The notes under the pieces are model-generated. The model saw only the letters and a program-made list of their open reading frames with translations, was not told where the DNA came from and did no database searches. A DNA stretch of 64,000 nucleotides from Pusillibacter faecalis (lineage in GTDB: Bacteria > Bacillota > Clostridia > Oscillospirales > Oscillospiraceae): NCBI RefSeq assembly GCF_018408705.1, contig NZ_AP023420.1:992001-1056000 (forward strand). The letters are read 5' to 3'. Both the position numbers and the translations under genes were made by a program. This document shows positions 36,002 through 44,000 of the stretch, piece after piece (position 1 is the first letter of the stretch; every line of letters starts with the position of its first letter).

Positions 36002-37069
36002 ATGAACCTTGAATCAAAAGTTACGATCAATGATATCGCTAAGGCAGTCGGCGTATCCAAAACCACTGTGTCCCGCTATATTAACGGCCACAGTGATATG
36101 ATGAGTGAAAGAACACGCGAACGGATTCGCGCAGTCATTGAGATGACGAATTATCAACCCAGTGATATTGCCAGGAATCTGAAGCGAAAAAACACGAATC
36201 TAATCGGTGTATTGATTGCCGACATGTCCACCCCCTTCTCATCTGTGCTGGTCGTTTCCATCAGCGATTATCTTTCCGAATGCGGTTATGTTCCTATCTT
36301 TGCAAACTGTAACGACAGCTTACAAAAAGAACAGGAGATGATTGACTCCTTGTTGTTCAGAGGAGTTGCCGGATTTCTGGTCAATACGACCTCTTGCAAC
36401 AACAATTATCTAATTGGAGTCGCAAGCCGCGGGATTCCGATCGTTCTTTGTGACCGCTATATTAATCACTATAATTTCAATATTGTAACCTTTGAACAGG
36501 ATGCTCCCTTTTTCAATTTAGTTCGTCACTTGAAGGAGGAAGGCTATACCCGGCCAGTACTATTCACACAATGCTGGGAAAACAATTCCAGCCGGAGACG
36601 GAGAAAAGACGCGATACTGTCCGCTATACAGCAGGTTTATGGATATGACGCCACGGAAGATGTTTACTTAGTGAGTTTCCAGAACGGCCTTTCCGCAGCT
36701 GCACAGTTGGACGCTCTGCTTGGCCGGTTAAAACCAGGTGACATTCCCGCTATCATTGGTACAAACAGTGTCACAACGGTCCAAACCTATAAGGCAATTA
36801 AATCCTGCGGTTTGAAAATGCCTGAGCAAATTGGCCTCTGTGGGCCGGAAGATTGGAACTGGCAGCAGGAGATGAATTGGGCACAGCTGATTGAACCAAC
36901 CATTACTACCATCGATTTGCCAGTCCGGGATCTGGGGCGGCAATCCGCCGAATGCTTGGTCCATATGTTGAAGGGCGAAACGGAAGGTGCCCGAGAGATC
37001 ATGCTGCCTTGCGGGCTCAATATTCGAGAGTCAACCTGCAGGCTGCACTCGCAGGGTGACTTCGGATGA
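36002..37069 (+). CDS. LacI family transcriptional regulator
   Basis: Encodes 355 residues from the ATG at 36002; the frame opens earlier (35849), but that N-terminus is not LacI-like. The helix-turn-helix VTINDIAKAVGVSKTTVSRY is followed by the hinge helix SDIARNLKRKNT and a periplasmic-binding-protein-like effector domain. It is encoded directly after the sugar-acid operon with its own promoter. LacI-type sites at 24798, 24973 and possibly 37375 make it the likely local repressor. The effector is probably a sugar acid or KDG. Confidence 0.92.
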   Translation: MNLESKVTINDIAKAVGVSKTTVSRYINGHSDMMSERTRERIRAVIEMTNYQPSDIARNLKRKNTNLIGVLIADMSTPFSSVLVVSISDYLSECGYVPIFANCNDSLQKEQEMIDSLLFRGVAGFLVNTTSCNNNYLIGVASRGIPIVLCDRYINHYNFNIVTFEQDAPFFNLVRHLKEEGYTRPVLFTQCWENNSSRRRRKDAILSAIQQVYGYDATEDVYLVSFQNGLSAAAQLDALLGRLKPGDIPAIIGTNSVTTVQTYKAIKSCGLKMPEQIGLCGPEDWNWQQEMNWAQLIEPTITTIDLPVRDLGRQSAECLVHMLKGETEGAREIMLPCGLNIRESTCRLHSQGDFG

Positions 37070-37300
37070 CCGCCCATCTGTATGCTGTAAAGAAATTGGC
37101 TGTGGACCACGCTACGAAAATGTGCCAGGGCAGAATTTGAGAGGCACGAGAGTGCGGTGAAATCTGCCGCTTCCATGTCTTGGGGGGATAAGCTGTTTGT
37201 CCAGGGGTGGCAAAAAACGTTGACTCTAAAGATGCCGCAAAGAAGATGCCGACAGCACATATGCGGCAAACAATTTCGCCTCATTGGGCGGATATCAGAA

Positions 37301-37338
37301 AACACCGCGTGTACTTTGAAAGTACACGCGGTGTTTTT
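37301..37338 (+). terminator. Terminator after the LacI-type regulator
   Basis: ACACCGCGTGTAC pairs with GTACACGCGGTGT, and the stem can extend through the loop (TTTGAAA). TTTTTT follows. Confidence 0.92.
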
Positions 37339-37374
37339 TACAGGTAAGTTCAGGATGGTCTCTATCAAACGCCG

Positions 37375-37390
37375 ATAAACCGGTCGTTAT
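37375..37390. promoter_or_regulatory. Possible third LacI-type operator, upstream of the crotonase gene
   Basis: ATAAACCGGTCGTTAT begins with the same ten bases as operator 1 (24798) and also shares the following CGTTAT, though with three bases less between. It forms an imperfect dyad GATAA/TTATC. It lies about 40 bases upstream of the crotonase promoter. Confidence 0.35.
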
Positions 37391-37427
37391 CCCTTGCCAA
37401 GTTTGTCTTTTCCTTGACATTCTGGGC

Positions 37428-37456
37428 TTGTAAATTCCTGAGACTTATTATAAAAT
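37428..37456 (+). promoter_or_regulatory. Promoter of the crotonase gene
   Basis: TTGTAA and TAAAAT are separated by 17 bases, about 95 bases upstream of the start codon. Confidence 0.5.
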
Positions 37457-37551
37457 ACAAGTATCCGGAGATCCAGCGTGAAAAATTCATCAAATGCCGC
37501 AGGGCGCGCCGCTCTTTGAAAAGATGCGCTGCGGCGGAAAGGAACCACGCC

Positions 37552-38331
37552 ATGTACGAACACCTGCTATTGGAAACCAAAGGTCAAATTGCAATCTTAA
37601 AAATCAACAATCCCAAGTCTTTGAATGCACTGAACATCGCCACCATGACTGAATTGAACGAGTGCCTCACCAATATAGAAGCCAATAAGGACATCCGCGT
37701 TGTGATCCTCACCGGCGAGGGAAGCAAGGCCTTTGTGGCTGGCGCTGACATTGCTGAAATGGCAAAGCTCACCGCAGCGGAGGGCCGTACGATGTCTCTG
37801 TTAGGCAAAACTACATTCCGCCGCATTGAGACCATGCCTCAGGTTGTCATTGCCGCTGTCAACGGCTATGCCTTGGGCGGCGGCTGCGAGCTGGCGATGA
37901 GCTGTGATATCCGCGTAGCTGCCGACAGCGCGGTATTTGCCCAGCCCGAGTGCGGCCTTGGCATTATCCCCGGCTTTGGCGGCACGCAGCGGCTGGCCCG
38001 CCTGGTTGGCAAAGGCCGCGCCAAGGAGCTAATCTTCACCTGTGACCGGATCGATGCTCAGGAAGCCTATCGGATTGGTCTTGTCAACAAGGTAGTCCCC
38101 CAGGCCGAGCTGATGGACGCCTGCATGACCATGGCGGAAAAGCTCCTCTCTAAGAGCAGCTACGCCATCTCCATGGCGAAGGCCTGTATTGAGACTGGTA
38201 TGGACACGGACCTCTCCAGCGGTTTGGATTTGGAGGCCACCAGCATTGCACTGACCTTTTCCACCCACGACAAGGCGGAGGGCATGGCTGCGTTTTTGGA
38301 GCGCCGCCCTGCCAATCTCACAGATTTCTAA
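37552..38331 (+). CDS. crt: Enoyl-CoA hydratase/isomerase (crotonase) family protein
   Basis: Encodes 259 residues from ATG 37552 (GCGGAAAGGAACCACGCC upstream). The oxyanion-hole sequence FVAGADIAEM, the GYALGGGCELAMSCD segment with one catalytic Glu and the second Glu in PECGLGIIPGFGG are all present, as in 3-hydroxybutyryl-CoA dehydratases (Crt). It would hydrate crotonyl-CoA or dehydrate 3-hydroxybutyryl-CoA in butyrate formation. It stands alone here, without hbd, thl or bcd, and between its own promoter and terminator. Confidence 0.9.
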   Translation: MYEHLLLETKGQIAILKINNPKSLNALNIATMTELNECLTNIEANKDIRVVILTGEGSKAFVAGADIAEMAKLTAAEGRTMSLLGKTTFRRIETMPQVVIAAVNGYALGGGCELAMSCDIRVAADSAVFAQPECGLGIIPGFGGTQRLARLVGKGRAKELIFTCDRIDAQEAYRIGLVNKVVPQAELMDACMTMAEKLLSKSSYAISMAKACIETGMDTDLSSGLDLEATSIALTFSTHDKAEGMAAFLERRPANLTDF

Positions 38332-38344
38332 AATTCCATCCAAC

Positions 38345-38378
38345 AAAGAGCCGCGCCGTCTGGTGCGGCTCTTTTTAT
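38345..38378 (+). terminator. Terminator after the crotonase gene
   Basis: AAAGAGCCGC pairs with GCGGCTCTTT around a 10-base loop, with further Ts. The following 38379-38695 stretch holds no supported gene. Confidence 0.9.
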
Positions 38379-38695
38379 ATTCTTCCACGCAGAAGTCCTC
38401 CCTCGTTTCCCGCCATATCAAAAGCCTGGACGCATCAAACATCGTGTGGGAGCAGACCACGCGATTCATTCACGTGGAGAAAGGCATGGAGGAATCCCTC
38501 TATGGATTCTTCTTGTTTGATTTTCATCGTCCTTCCACAGAGTTTGCCTCGCCCAAACAGGAACGCTTGAAAGGCATACCATGGATGTCTTTTAACAGGC
38601 AGCGAGGCTCGAGCTCGCCCCGTCATCTCACGAATGGCCTCCAGCCACCCACAGAGACCCTGCCGGAGCTCTTATGGAGGCAGTTCCCCTCTGAC

Positions 38696-38734
38696 AAAAA
38701 GCCAGGACGTCAAAAACTGACGTCCTGGCTTTTT
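38696..38734 (-). terminator. Terminator of tRNA-Gly
   Basis: GCCAGGACGTCA pairs with TGACGTCCTGGC around a 5-base loop; the stem is flanked by A5 and T5 so it can work in both directions. It starts one base after the tRNA end on the minus strand. Confidence 0.93.
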
Positions 38735-38735
38735 C

Positions 38736-38811
38736 TGGAGCGGGCAACGAGGCTCGAACTCGCTACCTCCACCTTGGCAAGGTGGCGCTCTACCAGATGA
38801 GCTATGCCCGC
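38736..38811 (-). tRNA. tRNA-Gly (anticodon GCC)
   Basis: A 76-base tRNA with encoded CCA. The acceptor GCGGGCA pairs with TGCCCGC, discriminator U is as expected for tRNA-Gly, and the anticodon loop CTTGCCA gives GCC. Confidence 0.97.
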
Positions 38812-38824
38812 GAGAACAAGGGAT

Positions 38825-38853
38825 ATTTTAACAGAGGTCTTCTTATTTGTCAA
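38825..38853 (-). promoter_or_regulatory. Sigma-A promoter of tRNA-Gly
   Basis: On the minus strand, a perfect TTGACA and TAAAAT are 17 bases apart, ending 13 bases before the tRNA. Confidence 0.85.
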
Positions 38854-38877
38854 GGCTTTTCCTGATTTATTTTTCTA

Positions 38878-39588
38878 TCACTCTGCGTCCCCTGTCTCTC
38901 CGGCCTGATCTTTCGGTGGCGGCGCCGCCATGGCCGCTGTTGTCTCCGAGTCCATCAAGAACTCCACCAGCCCCACCTGACCGCTATCAGGATAGTAGTT
39001 CACCTGCCAAGTGGGGGTCTCTTCCAGTCCGCGCTCTTTGCGAAGCTGCTCCACGGCGGCCTCCACACGTTCCCGGCCATCCGTTCCCCAGTAGCTGACA
39101 CGGATCGCCAGCTCTGTCCTTCCCTCGTCCAGCGCGGCATCCAACAGACTGTACACCGCCTCCGGGCTGGTGGCGTTGACCAGGGATTGAACCTGCTCCG
39201 CCGTCCGGCGATAACTGATCTTGACTGTCGCCTCATAGTATCCCCGGCGGGACTGTCCGGCAGAAGTCATATACTCCACCGCATATGCGCCCAAAGGCGT
39301 TTCCTGCTGTGTCTCTGCGGCGGCCTGCTCCATGGCGGCGGCCGCCGCCAGATCATCTTCAAAGTTATACAGCCGCAGTGAGGCGCTCTCTGTGTGCTGT
39401 CCAATCAGAATGAGCAGATCATTGACGATATCCTGATAGTTTTCCGCCCGCAGAGTGTCGGCAGCCTCGCTCTCCCAAAAGCGGCTGCTGTGCGGCTCCA
39501 CCTTGCTGTACGTTCGTTCCAGCAGCGAAGCGCACCCTGTCAGCAGGCACAGTGATACCAGCATCCACACCATCGGTCTCCATTTCAT
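38878..39588 (-). CDS. Putative lipoprotein, unknown family
   Basis: Encodes 236 residues from ATG 39588 with GAGGAGGCGCACCAT upstream. The short signal peptide ends in lipobox LTGC. The mature part is mainly helical with an Ala/Glu-rich segment (LAAAAAMEQAAAETQQE) and then beta-rich stretches (YYEATVKISYRR, IRVSYWG, TWQVNYYPDSG). No family is recognised. It is the last gene of the parE-parC-yitT-lutC run, 53 bases after the LUD gene. Confidence 0.75.
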   Translation of the reverse strand: MKWRPMVWMLVSLCLLTGCASLLERTYSKVEPHSSRFWESEAADTLRAENYQDIVNDLLILIGQHTESASLRLYNFEDDLAAAAAMEQAAAETQQETPLGAYAVEYMTSAGQSRRGYYEATVKISYRRTAEQVQSLVNATSPEAVYSLLDAALDEGRTELAIRVSYWGTDGRERVEAAVEQLRKERGLEETPTWQVNYYPDSGQVGLVEFLMDSETTAAMAAPPPKDQAGETGDAE

Positions 39589-39641
39589 ATGGTGCGCCTC
39601 CTCTGCTTCATGACGTCCCGTGGCAAAACCCCAGGCAAATG

Positions 39642-40238
39642 TTAGAATCCAAGCTCCTCGTCCACCAGCAGGACTTCTGTTGTCTGTTCCATTCCCATCA
39701 TGGGCTCCCACAGCACCACCAGCCCCCGGCAGATGCGCTCTGGACTCTTACAGTCGTAGCACCGATCTCCCTTTATGGCACAGGGCGTCTTACGGCCCAG
39801 CCGCTGGGCGTTTTTCGGGGCGGCGATATTTCTCGCCCGCCACAGCGCCTCCTCATAAGTTGGTGCCAGCTTGTTGCGCCCCACCACAAAGTATAGCTTT
39901 TGGTGGCCGTACAGCGTGGAAGCCGCCCGATTGCCGACGCCATCAATGTTGATGATCTCCCCCGTCTCCGCCAGGGCATTGGCGGAGGTGATGTACACAG
40001 GCGCCCGGGCCGCACTTGTCTGGGCCTCCGGGCCGTCCGTCCAGTGCCAGAAAACCTCGTTGTGGGCAGCCAGCATCTCCCGCAGTCCCAGCTCCTGCAG
40101 CGTGATGGACCCGCCAAAGCCCACAGCGGTCCCGTCGACGGCCGCATCCAAATAGGCCGCCGCCTCTTTGCCGCTCGAGAATACCTGCACGCGGAAGCCC
40201 CTTGCCTCCAGATTCTTTTTTGCACTCTCCAGGGTCAT
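39642..40238 (-). CDS. LUD domain protein (LutC/YkgG-like)
   Basis: Encodes 198 residues from ATG 40238 with AAAGGAGGAGATCTGAT upstream, one base after the YitT stop. The pattern VGFGGSITLQELGL, INIDGVGNRAA and the LYFVVGRNKLAP segment are characteristic of the LUD domain. LutC acts with Fe-S proteins LutA and LutB in L-lactate oxidation, but neither is here. Many Clostridia carry solo LUD proteins with a cysteine cluster near the C-terminus (here KGDRCYDCKSPERIC); their role is not established. Confidence 0.87.
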   Translation of the reverse strand: MTLESAKKNLEARGFRVQVFSSGKEAAAYLDAAVDGTAVGFGGSITLQELGLREMLAAHNEVFWHWTDGPEAQTSAARAPVYITSANALAETGEIINIDGVGNRAASTLYGHQKLYFVVGRNKLAPTYEEALWRARNIAAPKNAQRLGRKTPCAIKGDRCYDCKSPERICRGLVVLWEPMMGMEQTTEVLLVDEELGF

Positions 40239-40239
40239 A

Positions 40240-41097
40240 TCAGATCTCCTCCTTTTTATATTCCCCAAATCCCTCTCCCAAGACATCTTTTGCATCGCAG
40301 ACAATCAAAAACGCCTTGGGGTCTGTCTCATAGACTGTCTGCTTGATCTGAACAATTTCCCGCTGCTTGAAGGCAATCAGCAGCACCTGCCTGGTATCTC
40401 CGGTATAGGCTCCCTCTCCGTCCAGAATCGTCACGCCGCGTCCCCGCTCTCGCATCAGCTGGTCGGCCACCGTTCGCCATTGATCTGATACAATGTAAGC
40501 CACCTTGGAAAGATCCAGTCCATAGAGCACTCCATCCATCACTTTGGCGGATACATAGAGCGCCACAATGCCATAGAGCGCCGACTCCACCCGGCCAAAG
40601 GCCAGAGCCGCCACCGCCAGGCCAAAGAAATCAGGCACCATCACCAGCTTGCCCATGGGCAGCCAGGTGAGCTTGAGCTTCATGAGCCTTGCCGCAATAT
40701 CTGCTCCGCCAGTGGTTGCCCCCTGAGTAAAGACAATTCCCACGCCAAGTCCCGTCAAGGCGCCTCCATAGACTGCTGCCAGAATTGGATCAATAGCCGG
40801 GAATGTCCACAAAAGTGCGATGGCGTCCATGGCCAGCGAACTTACCACCATGGAAAACAGAGAGGAAGCCAGCAGGTGAAAGCCGATCATCTTCCAGCCG
40901 GCAAGGAACAGCGGCACATTCAGCAAAAAGGTCGCAACACCCACCGTCACCGAAGGAATCAGCGCGTTCACCACCTGAGCCATGCCGGTGATCCCGCCCA
41001 TGGCCATCTGATTCGGGGCGTAAAATGCATCAAAGGCAAATGCCAGAATCACCGATCCCACAGTTACGATCCCATAAGATTTTAAGAGTTTTCTCAC
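40240..41097 (-). CDS. YitT family membrane protein (DUF161/DUF2179)
   Basis: Encodes about 285 residues from GTG 41097 (AGGAGG plus CATTG) or TTG 41100; the longer frame to 41346 only overlaps parC. Five to six membrane helices contain the repeated Gly-rich motif GGALTGLGVGIVFTQGATTGGAD. A cytoplasmic DUF2179 domain (VTILDGEGAYTGDTRQVLL) follows. Its role is unknown; a transport function is often assumed. It starts 23 bases after parC. Confidence 0.9.
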   Translation of the reverse strand: MRKLLKSYGIVTVGSVILAFAFDAFYAPNQMAMGGITGMAQVVNALIPSVTVGVATFLLNVPLFLAGWKMIGFHLLASSLFSMVVSSLAMDAIALLWTFPAIDPILAAVYGGALTGLGVGIVFTQGATTGGADIAARLMKLKLTWLPMGKLVMVPDFFGLAVAALAFGRVESALYGIVALYVSAKVMDGVLYGLDLSKVAYIVSDQWRTVADQLMRERGRGVTILDGEGAYTGDTRQVLLIAFKQREIVQIKQTVYETDPKAFLIVCDAKDVLGEGFGEYKKEEI

Positions 41098-41120
41098 CAA
41101 TGCCTCCTGATTCCACCTGC

Positions 41121-43367
41121 TTAATCCAGCAGGTTCATCTGCTCCTCCCCGGAGTCCTCCTCTCGTACCAGCGCACCGGCAGCGGGCACCGCACGGACCC
41201 GGTAGCGGCCCTGGTTGACAATGGATGTCTCCCCTAAAGTCTTGACTTCCTCCAGATGGTACCTGGGCTTCAGGTTCATGACTGCCACGCCCTGGGTGGT
41301 ACGGGTGGTCTTGGGGGCGAGCAGGGCGGTGTGGAAGATCAGGCACCGAGGTTCATTGGAATAAACCGCCAGCTCGCACTCCTCGTCAATCCGCCGGATG
41401 CACACCAGCGGCGACTTGTCAGAATACGCGCCGGTGAGCTTGCGGCGGTTGGAGGCGGTCTGGTAGGACTTCATCTCCACCCGGGCCGCCTTGCCGTTTT
41501 CAAAGAAGAACAACAGCGTGCCGGCATAGTCCTTTCCGGGCAGTGCCGCGAAAATCACATTCTCCCCTGCGTCCATGCCCAGCTTGGCTGGTAGATACTC
41601 TCCCAGGACGCTGGCCTTGGTGTCCTCAAACTCGCTCAGGCGGGTCTTGTATACCTGCTGGCGGTCCGTAAAGAACATAATCTCCGCGTGGGAGGTGGTC
41701 TCAAAGGCCTGGCGGGGCCCGTCACCCTCCTTGTATTTCTGTTCCCCGCTCATCCGGAGGCTGAGAGGCGTGATCTTTTTCAGGTATCCCTCCCGGGAGA
41801 GGAAGACGTGAACCGGGTACTCCTCCACAGACTCCTCTTCGTCAAAGGGTTCAATCTCATGGCCATAAACAATAGAGGTACGGCGGGGCTCGCCGTATTT
41901 TTTCGCTACCTCGCCCAGCTCGTCAACTATGATTTTGCGAACCCGGCGGGGATCTCCCAGCACATTCTCCAGATCATCAATCTCGTCCCGCAGGGCGTCT
42001 GTCTCCCGGGTGCGCTTGAGGATATACTCCTTATTGATGTTCCGCAGCTTGATCTCCGCCACATACTCCGCCTGAATCTGGTCAATCCCAAAGCCAATCA
42101 TCAGGTTGGGGATCACCTCAGCCTCCTCCTCCGTCTCACGGATGATGGCGATGGCCTTGTCAATATCCAGCAGGATGCGCTTCAGACCCTTTAAGAGGTG
42201 CAGCTTGTCCTTCTTCTTTTTCAGGATAAAGTACACCCGCCGCCGGACAGACTCCGTGCGCCAGGCGGTCCACTCCTCCAAAATCCGGCGGACGCCCAGC
42301 ACCTGGGGGCTTCCGGCAATGAGAACGTTAAAGTTGCAGGCGAAGGAGTCCTCCAGCGTGGTCTGCTTGTAGAGCTTTGCCATCAGCTTATCCGGGTCCG
42401 TGCCTCGCTTGAGGTCAATGGCCAGCTTGAGTCCGGAGAGGTCCGTCTCGTCCCGCATGTCTGCGATCTCCTTCACCTTGCCGGCCTTGATCAGCTCCGC
42501 CACCTTGTCCAAAATGGCCTCTACCGTGGTGGAATAGGGGATCTCGTAGATTTCGATCAGGTTTTCCTCTTTGACATAGCGGTACCGCGCCCGCACCCGC
42601 ACGCTGCCACGGCCGGTCTCGTAGATGTCCCGCAGAGCTGCACTGTCGCAGATCAGCTCTCCGCCAGTGGGAAAGTCCGGCGCCAGCAGCGTCTCACTCA
42701 AATCACACTCTGGATTTTTGAGATACGCCACCGTGGTTTCGCAGACCTCTTTCAGATTGAAGCCACAGAACTGGGACGCCATGCCCACCGCGATACCGCT
42801 GTTGGCAGACACCAGAATATTCGGGAAAGTCGTGGGCAGCAGGGCAGGCTCGGTCATGGTATTGTCGTAGTTGTCTACGAAATCCACCGTGTCGCTGTCG
42901 ATATCTCGAAAAAGCTCCGCACAGATGGGGGTGAGCTTCGCCTCCGTATATCGGGGCGCAGCCCAGGACATATCCCGGGAGTAGCACTTGCCAAAGTTAC
43001 CCTTGGAGTCCACAAAGGGCGTCAGCAGGGCGCCATAGCCCCGGGAGAGACGGACCATGGTATCATAGATGGCCGCGTCGCCGTGGGGGTTCAGACGCAT
43101 GGTCTGGCCCACAATGTTGGCGGATTTCGTCCGTCCCCCCGTCATCAAGCCCATCTTGTACATGGTGTAGAGGAGCTTGCGGTGAGAGGGCTTGAAGCCG
43201 TCAATCTCCGGGATGGCCCGGGAGACGATGACGCTCATGGCGTAGGGCATGTAGTTGTTCTCCAGCGTGTCGGTAATAGGCTGTTCCATCACTGACGCGT
43301 GAAGCCCCAGGACATTGGGGTTCTGGACTTTCGGCCGGGATTCCTCCGGCTGCTTTTTCTTGGGCAT
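41121..43367 (-). CDS. parC: DNA topoisomerase IV subunit A-like (clostridial GyrA/ParC family)
   Basis: Encodes about 748 residues from ATG 43367 (AAGGA 12 bases upstream); ATG 43379 also exists but has no usable spacing. The winged-helix/tower core is present with the DNA-attacking Tyr in SWAAPRYTEAKL and the quinolone-region-like HGDAAIYDTMVRLS. The C-terminal domain carries beta-pinwheel blades, including QVYKTRLSEFED. It cuts and rejoins double-stranded DNA with the ParE-like partner at 44001. This divergent pair is distinct from the canonical gyrAB normally near oriC. Confidence 0.92.
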   Translation of the reverse strand: MPKKKQPEESRPKVQNPNVLGLHASVMEQPITDTLENNYMPYAMSVIVSRAIPEIDGFKPSHRKLLYTMYKMGLMTGGRTKSANIVGQTMRLNPHGDAAIYDTMVRLSRGYGALLTPFVDSKGNFGKCYSRDMSWAAPRYTEAKLTPICAELFRDIDSDTVDFVDNYDNTMTEPALLPTTFPNILVSANSGIAVGMASQFCGFNLKEVCETTVAYLKNPECDLSETLLAPDFPTGGELICDSAALRDIYETGRGSVRVRARYRYVKEENLIEIYEIPYSTTVEAILDKVAELIKAGKVKEIADMRDETDLSGLKLAIDLKRGTDPDKLMAKLYKQTTLEDSFACNFNVLIAGSPQVLGVRRILEEWTAWRTESVRRRVYFILKKKKDKLHLLKGLKRILLDIDKAIAIIRETEEEAEVIPNLMIGFGIDQIQAEYVAEIKLRNINKEYILKRTRETDALRDEIDDLENVLGDPRRVRKIIVDELGEVAKKYGEPRRTSIVYGHEIEPFDEEESVEEYPVHVFLSREGYLKKITPLSLRMSGEQKYKEGDGPRQAFETTSHAEIMFFTDRQQVYKTRLSEFEDTKASVLGEYLPAKLGMDAGENVIFAALPGKDYAGTLLFFFENGKAARVEMKSYQTASNRRKLTGAYSDKSPLVCIRRIDEECELAVYSNEPRCLIFHTALLAPKTTRTTQGVAVMNLKPRYHLEEVKTLGETSIVNQGRYRVRAVPAAGALVREEDSGEEQMNLLD

Positions 43368-43443
43368 AGACAAATCCATTCCTTATCTTGATGACATTCA
43401 AACCCAGATAGGCCTATCGGCCGTCCGTCGGGCTGGCGGGAAC

Positions 43444-43860
43444 TCAGCGGGCCAGAGCCTGCATCTTCTCGCCCAACTGGCGGACCACCTGATAGCGGTC
43501 CAGGTCAAAGGGGCTCTCCAGCCCCTCTGCAAGACCGGTGTCAGCCATTTCTACAAGTTCGGCGCCCCAGGCATGAACCTGCTCCTCCGTGACGCCAGCC
43601 TTCTTTCCCAGCAGCTCCCTGGCCAAACTCCCAGCCTGCTCCTCCGTCATACCTGTAACCCGCTTTTGCAGCTTGCAGGCCATCTCTGTTACCTCTCCAT
43701 CGTCCACACAGTCTGTGCTGTCCATCATCTGCAGGGCAATTTCCCGGACACGGCGGTAGCGGACCAAGCCTGTCTCGCCATCACCACCATAGTGCAGCCC
43801 CCCCTGGGCCAACCCCCGTAGCCGGGTGCCCCAATCATTCAGACATTCATTCCACTCCAT
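43444..43860 (-). CDS. Small protein made of two NUDIX-N-like helical repeats
   Basis: Encodes 138 residues. Residues 9-46 (WGTRLRGLAQGGLHY, then RYRRVREIALQMM) and 102-137 (WGAELVEMADTGLAE, then FDLDRYQVVRQLGEKM) look like two copies of the helical domain found at the N-terminus of some NUDIX hydrolases. No NUDIX box is present. A Lys/Glu-rich linker with MTEEQAGSLARELLGKK joins them. It lies between the topoisomerase subunits, 140 bases after parE and 76 before parC. Function unknown; the resemblance is by eye. Confidence 0.7.
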   Translation of the reverse strand: MEWNECLNDWGTRLRGLAQGGLHYGGDGETGLVRYRRVREIALQMMDSTDCVDDGEVTEMACKLQKRVTGMTEEQAGSLARELLGKKAGVTEEQVHAWGAELVEMADTGLAEGLESPFDLDRYQVVRQLGEKMQALAR

Positions 43861-44000
43861 ATGTGATTCCTCCGCTGTTCATTCCTATACTCTTCAAATA
43901 TCCGTGATATGATTCGCTGCACGGGCTGCTGATTGGAAATGTGCTGACGCGCGGCTCTCCCCGCCTGACATCCCATAGGGTCAGCTCTTGAAGGACAGTT

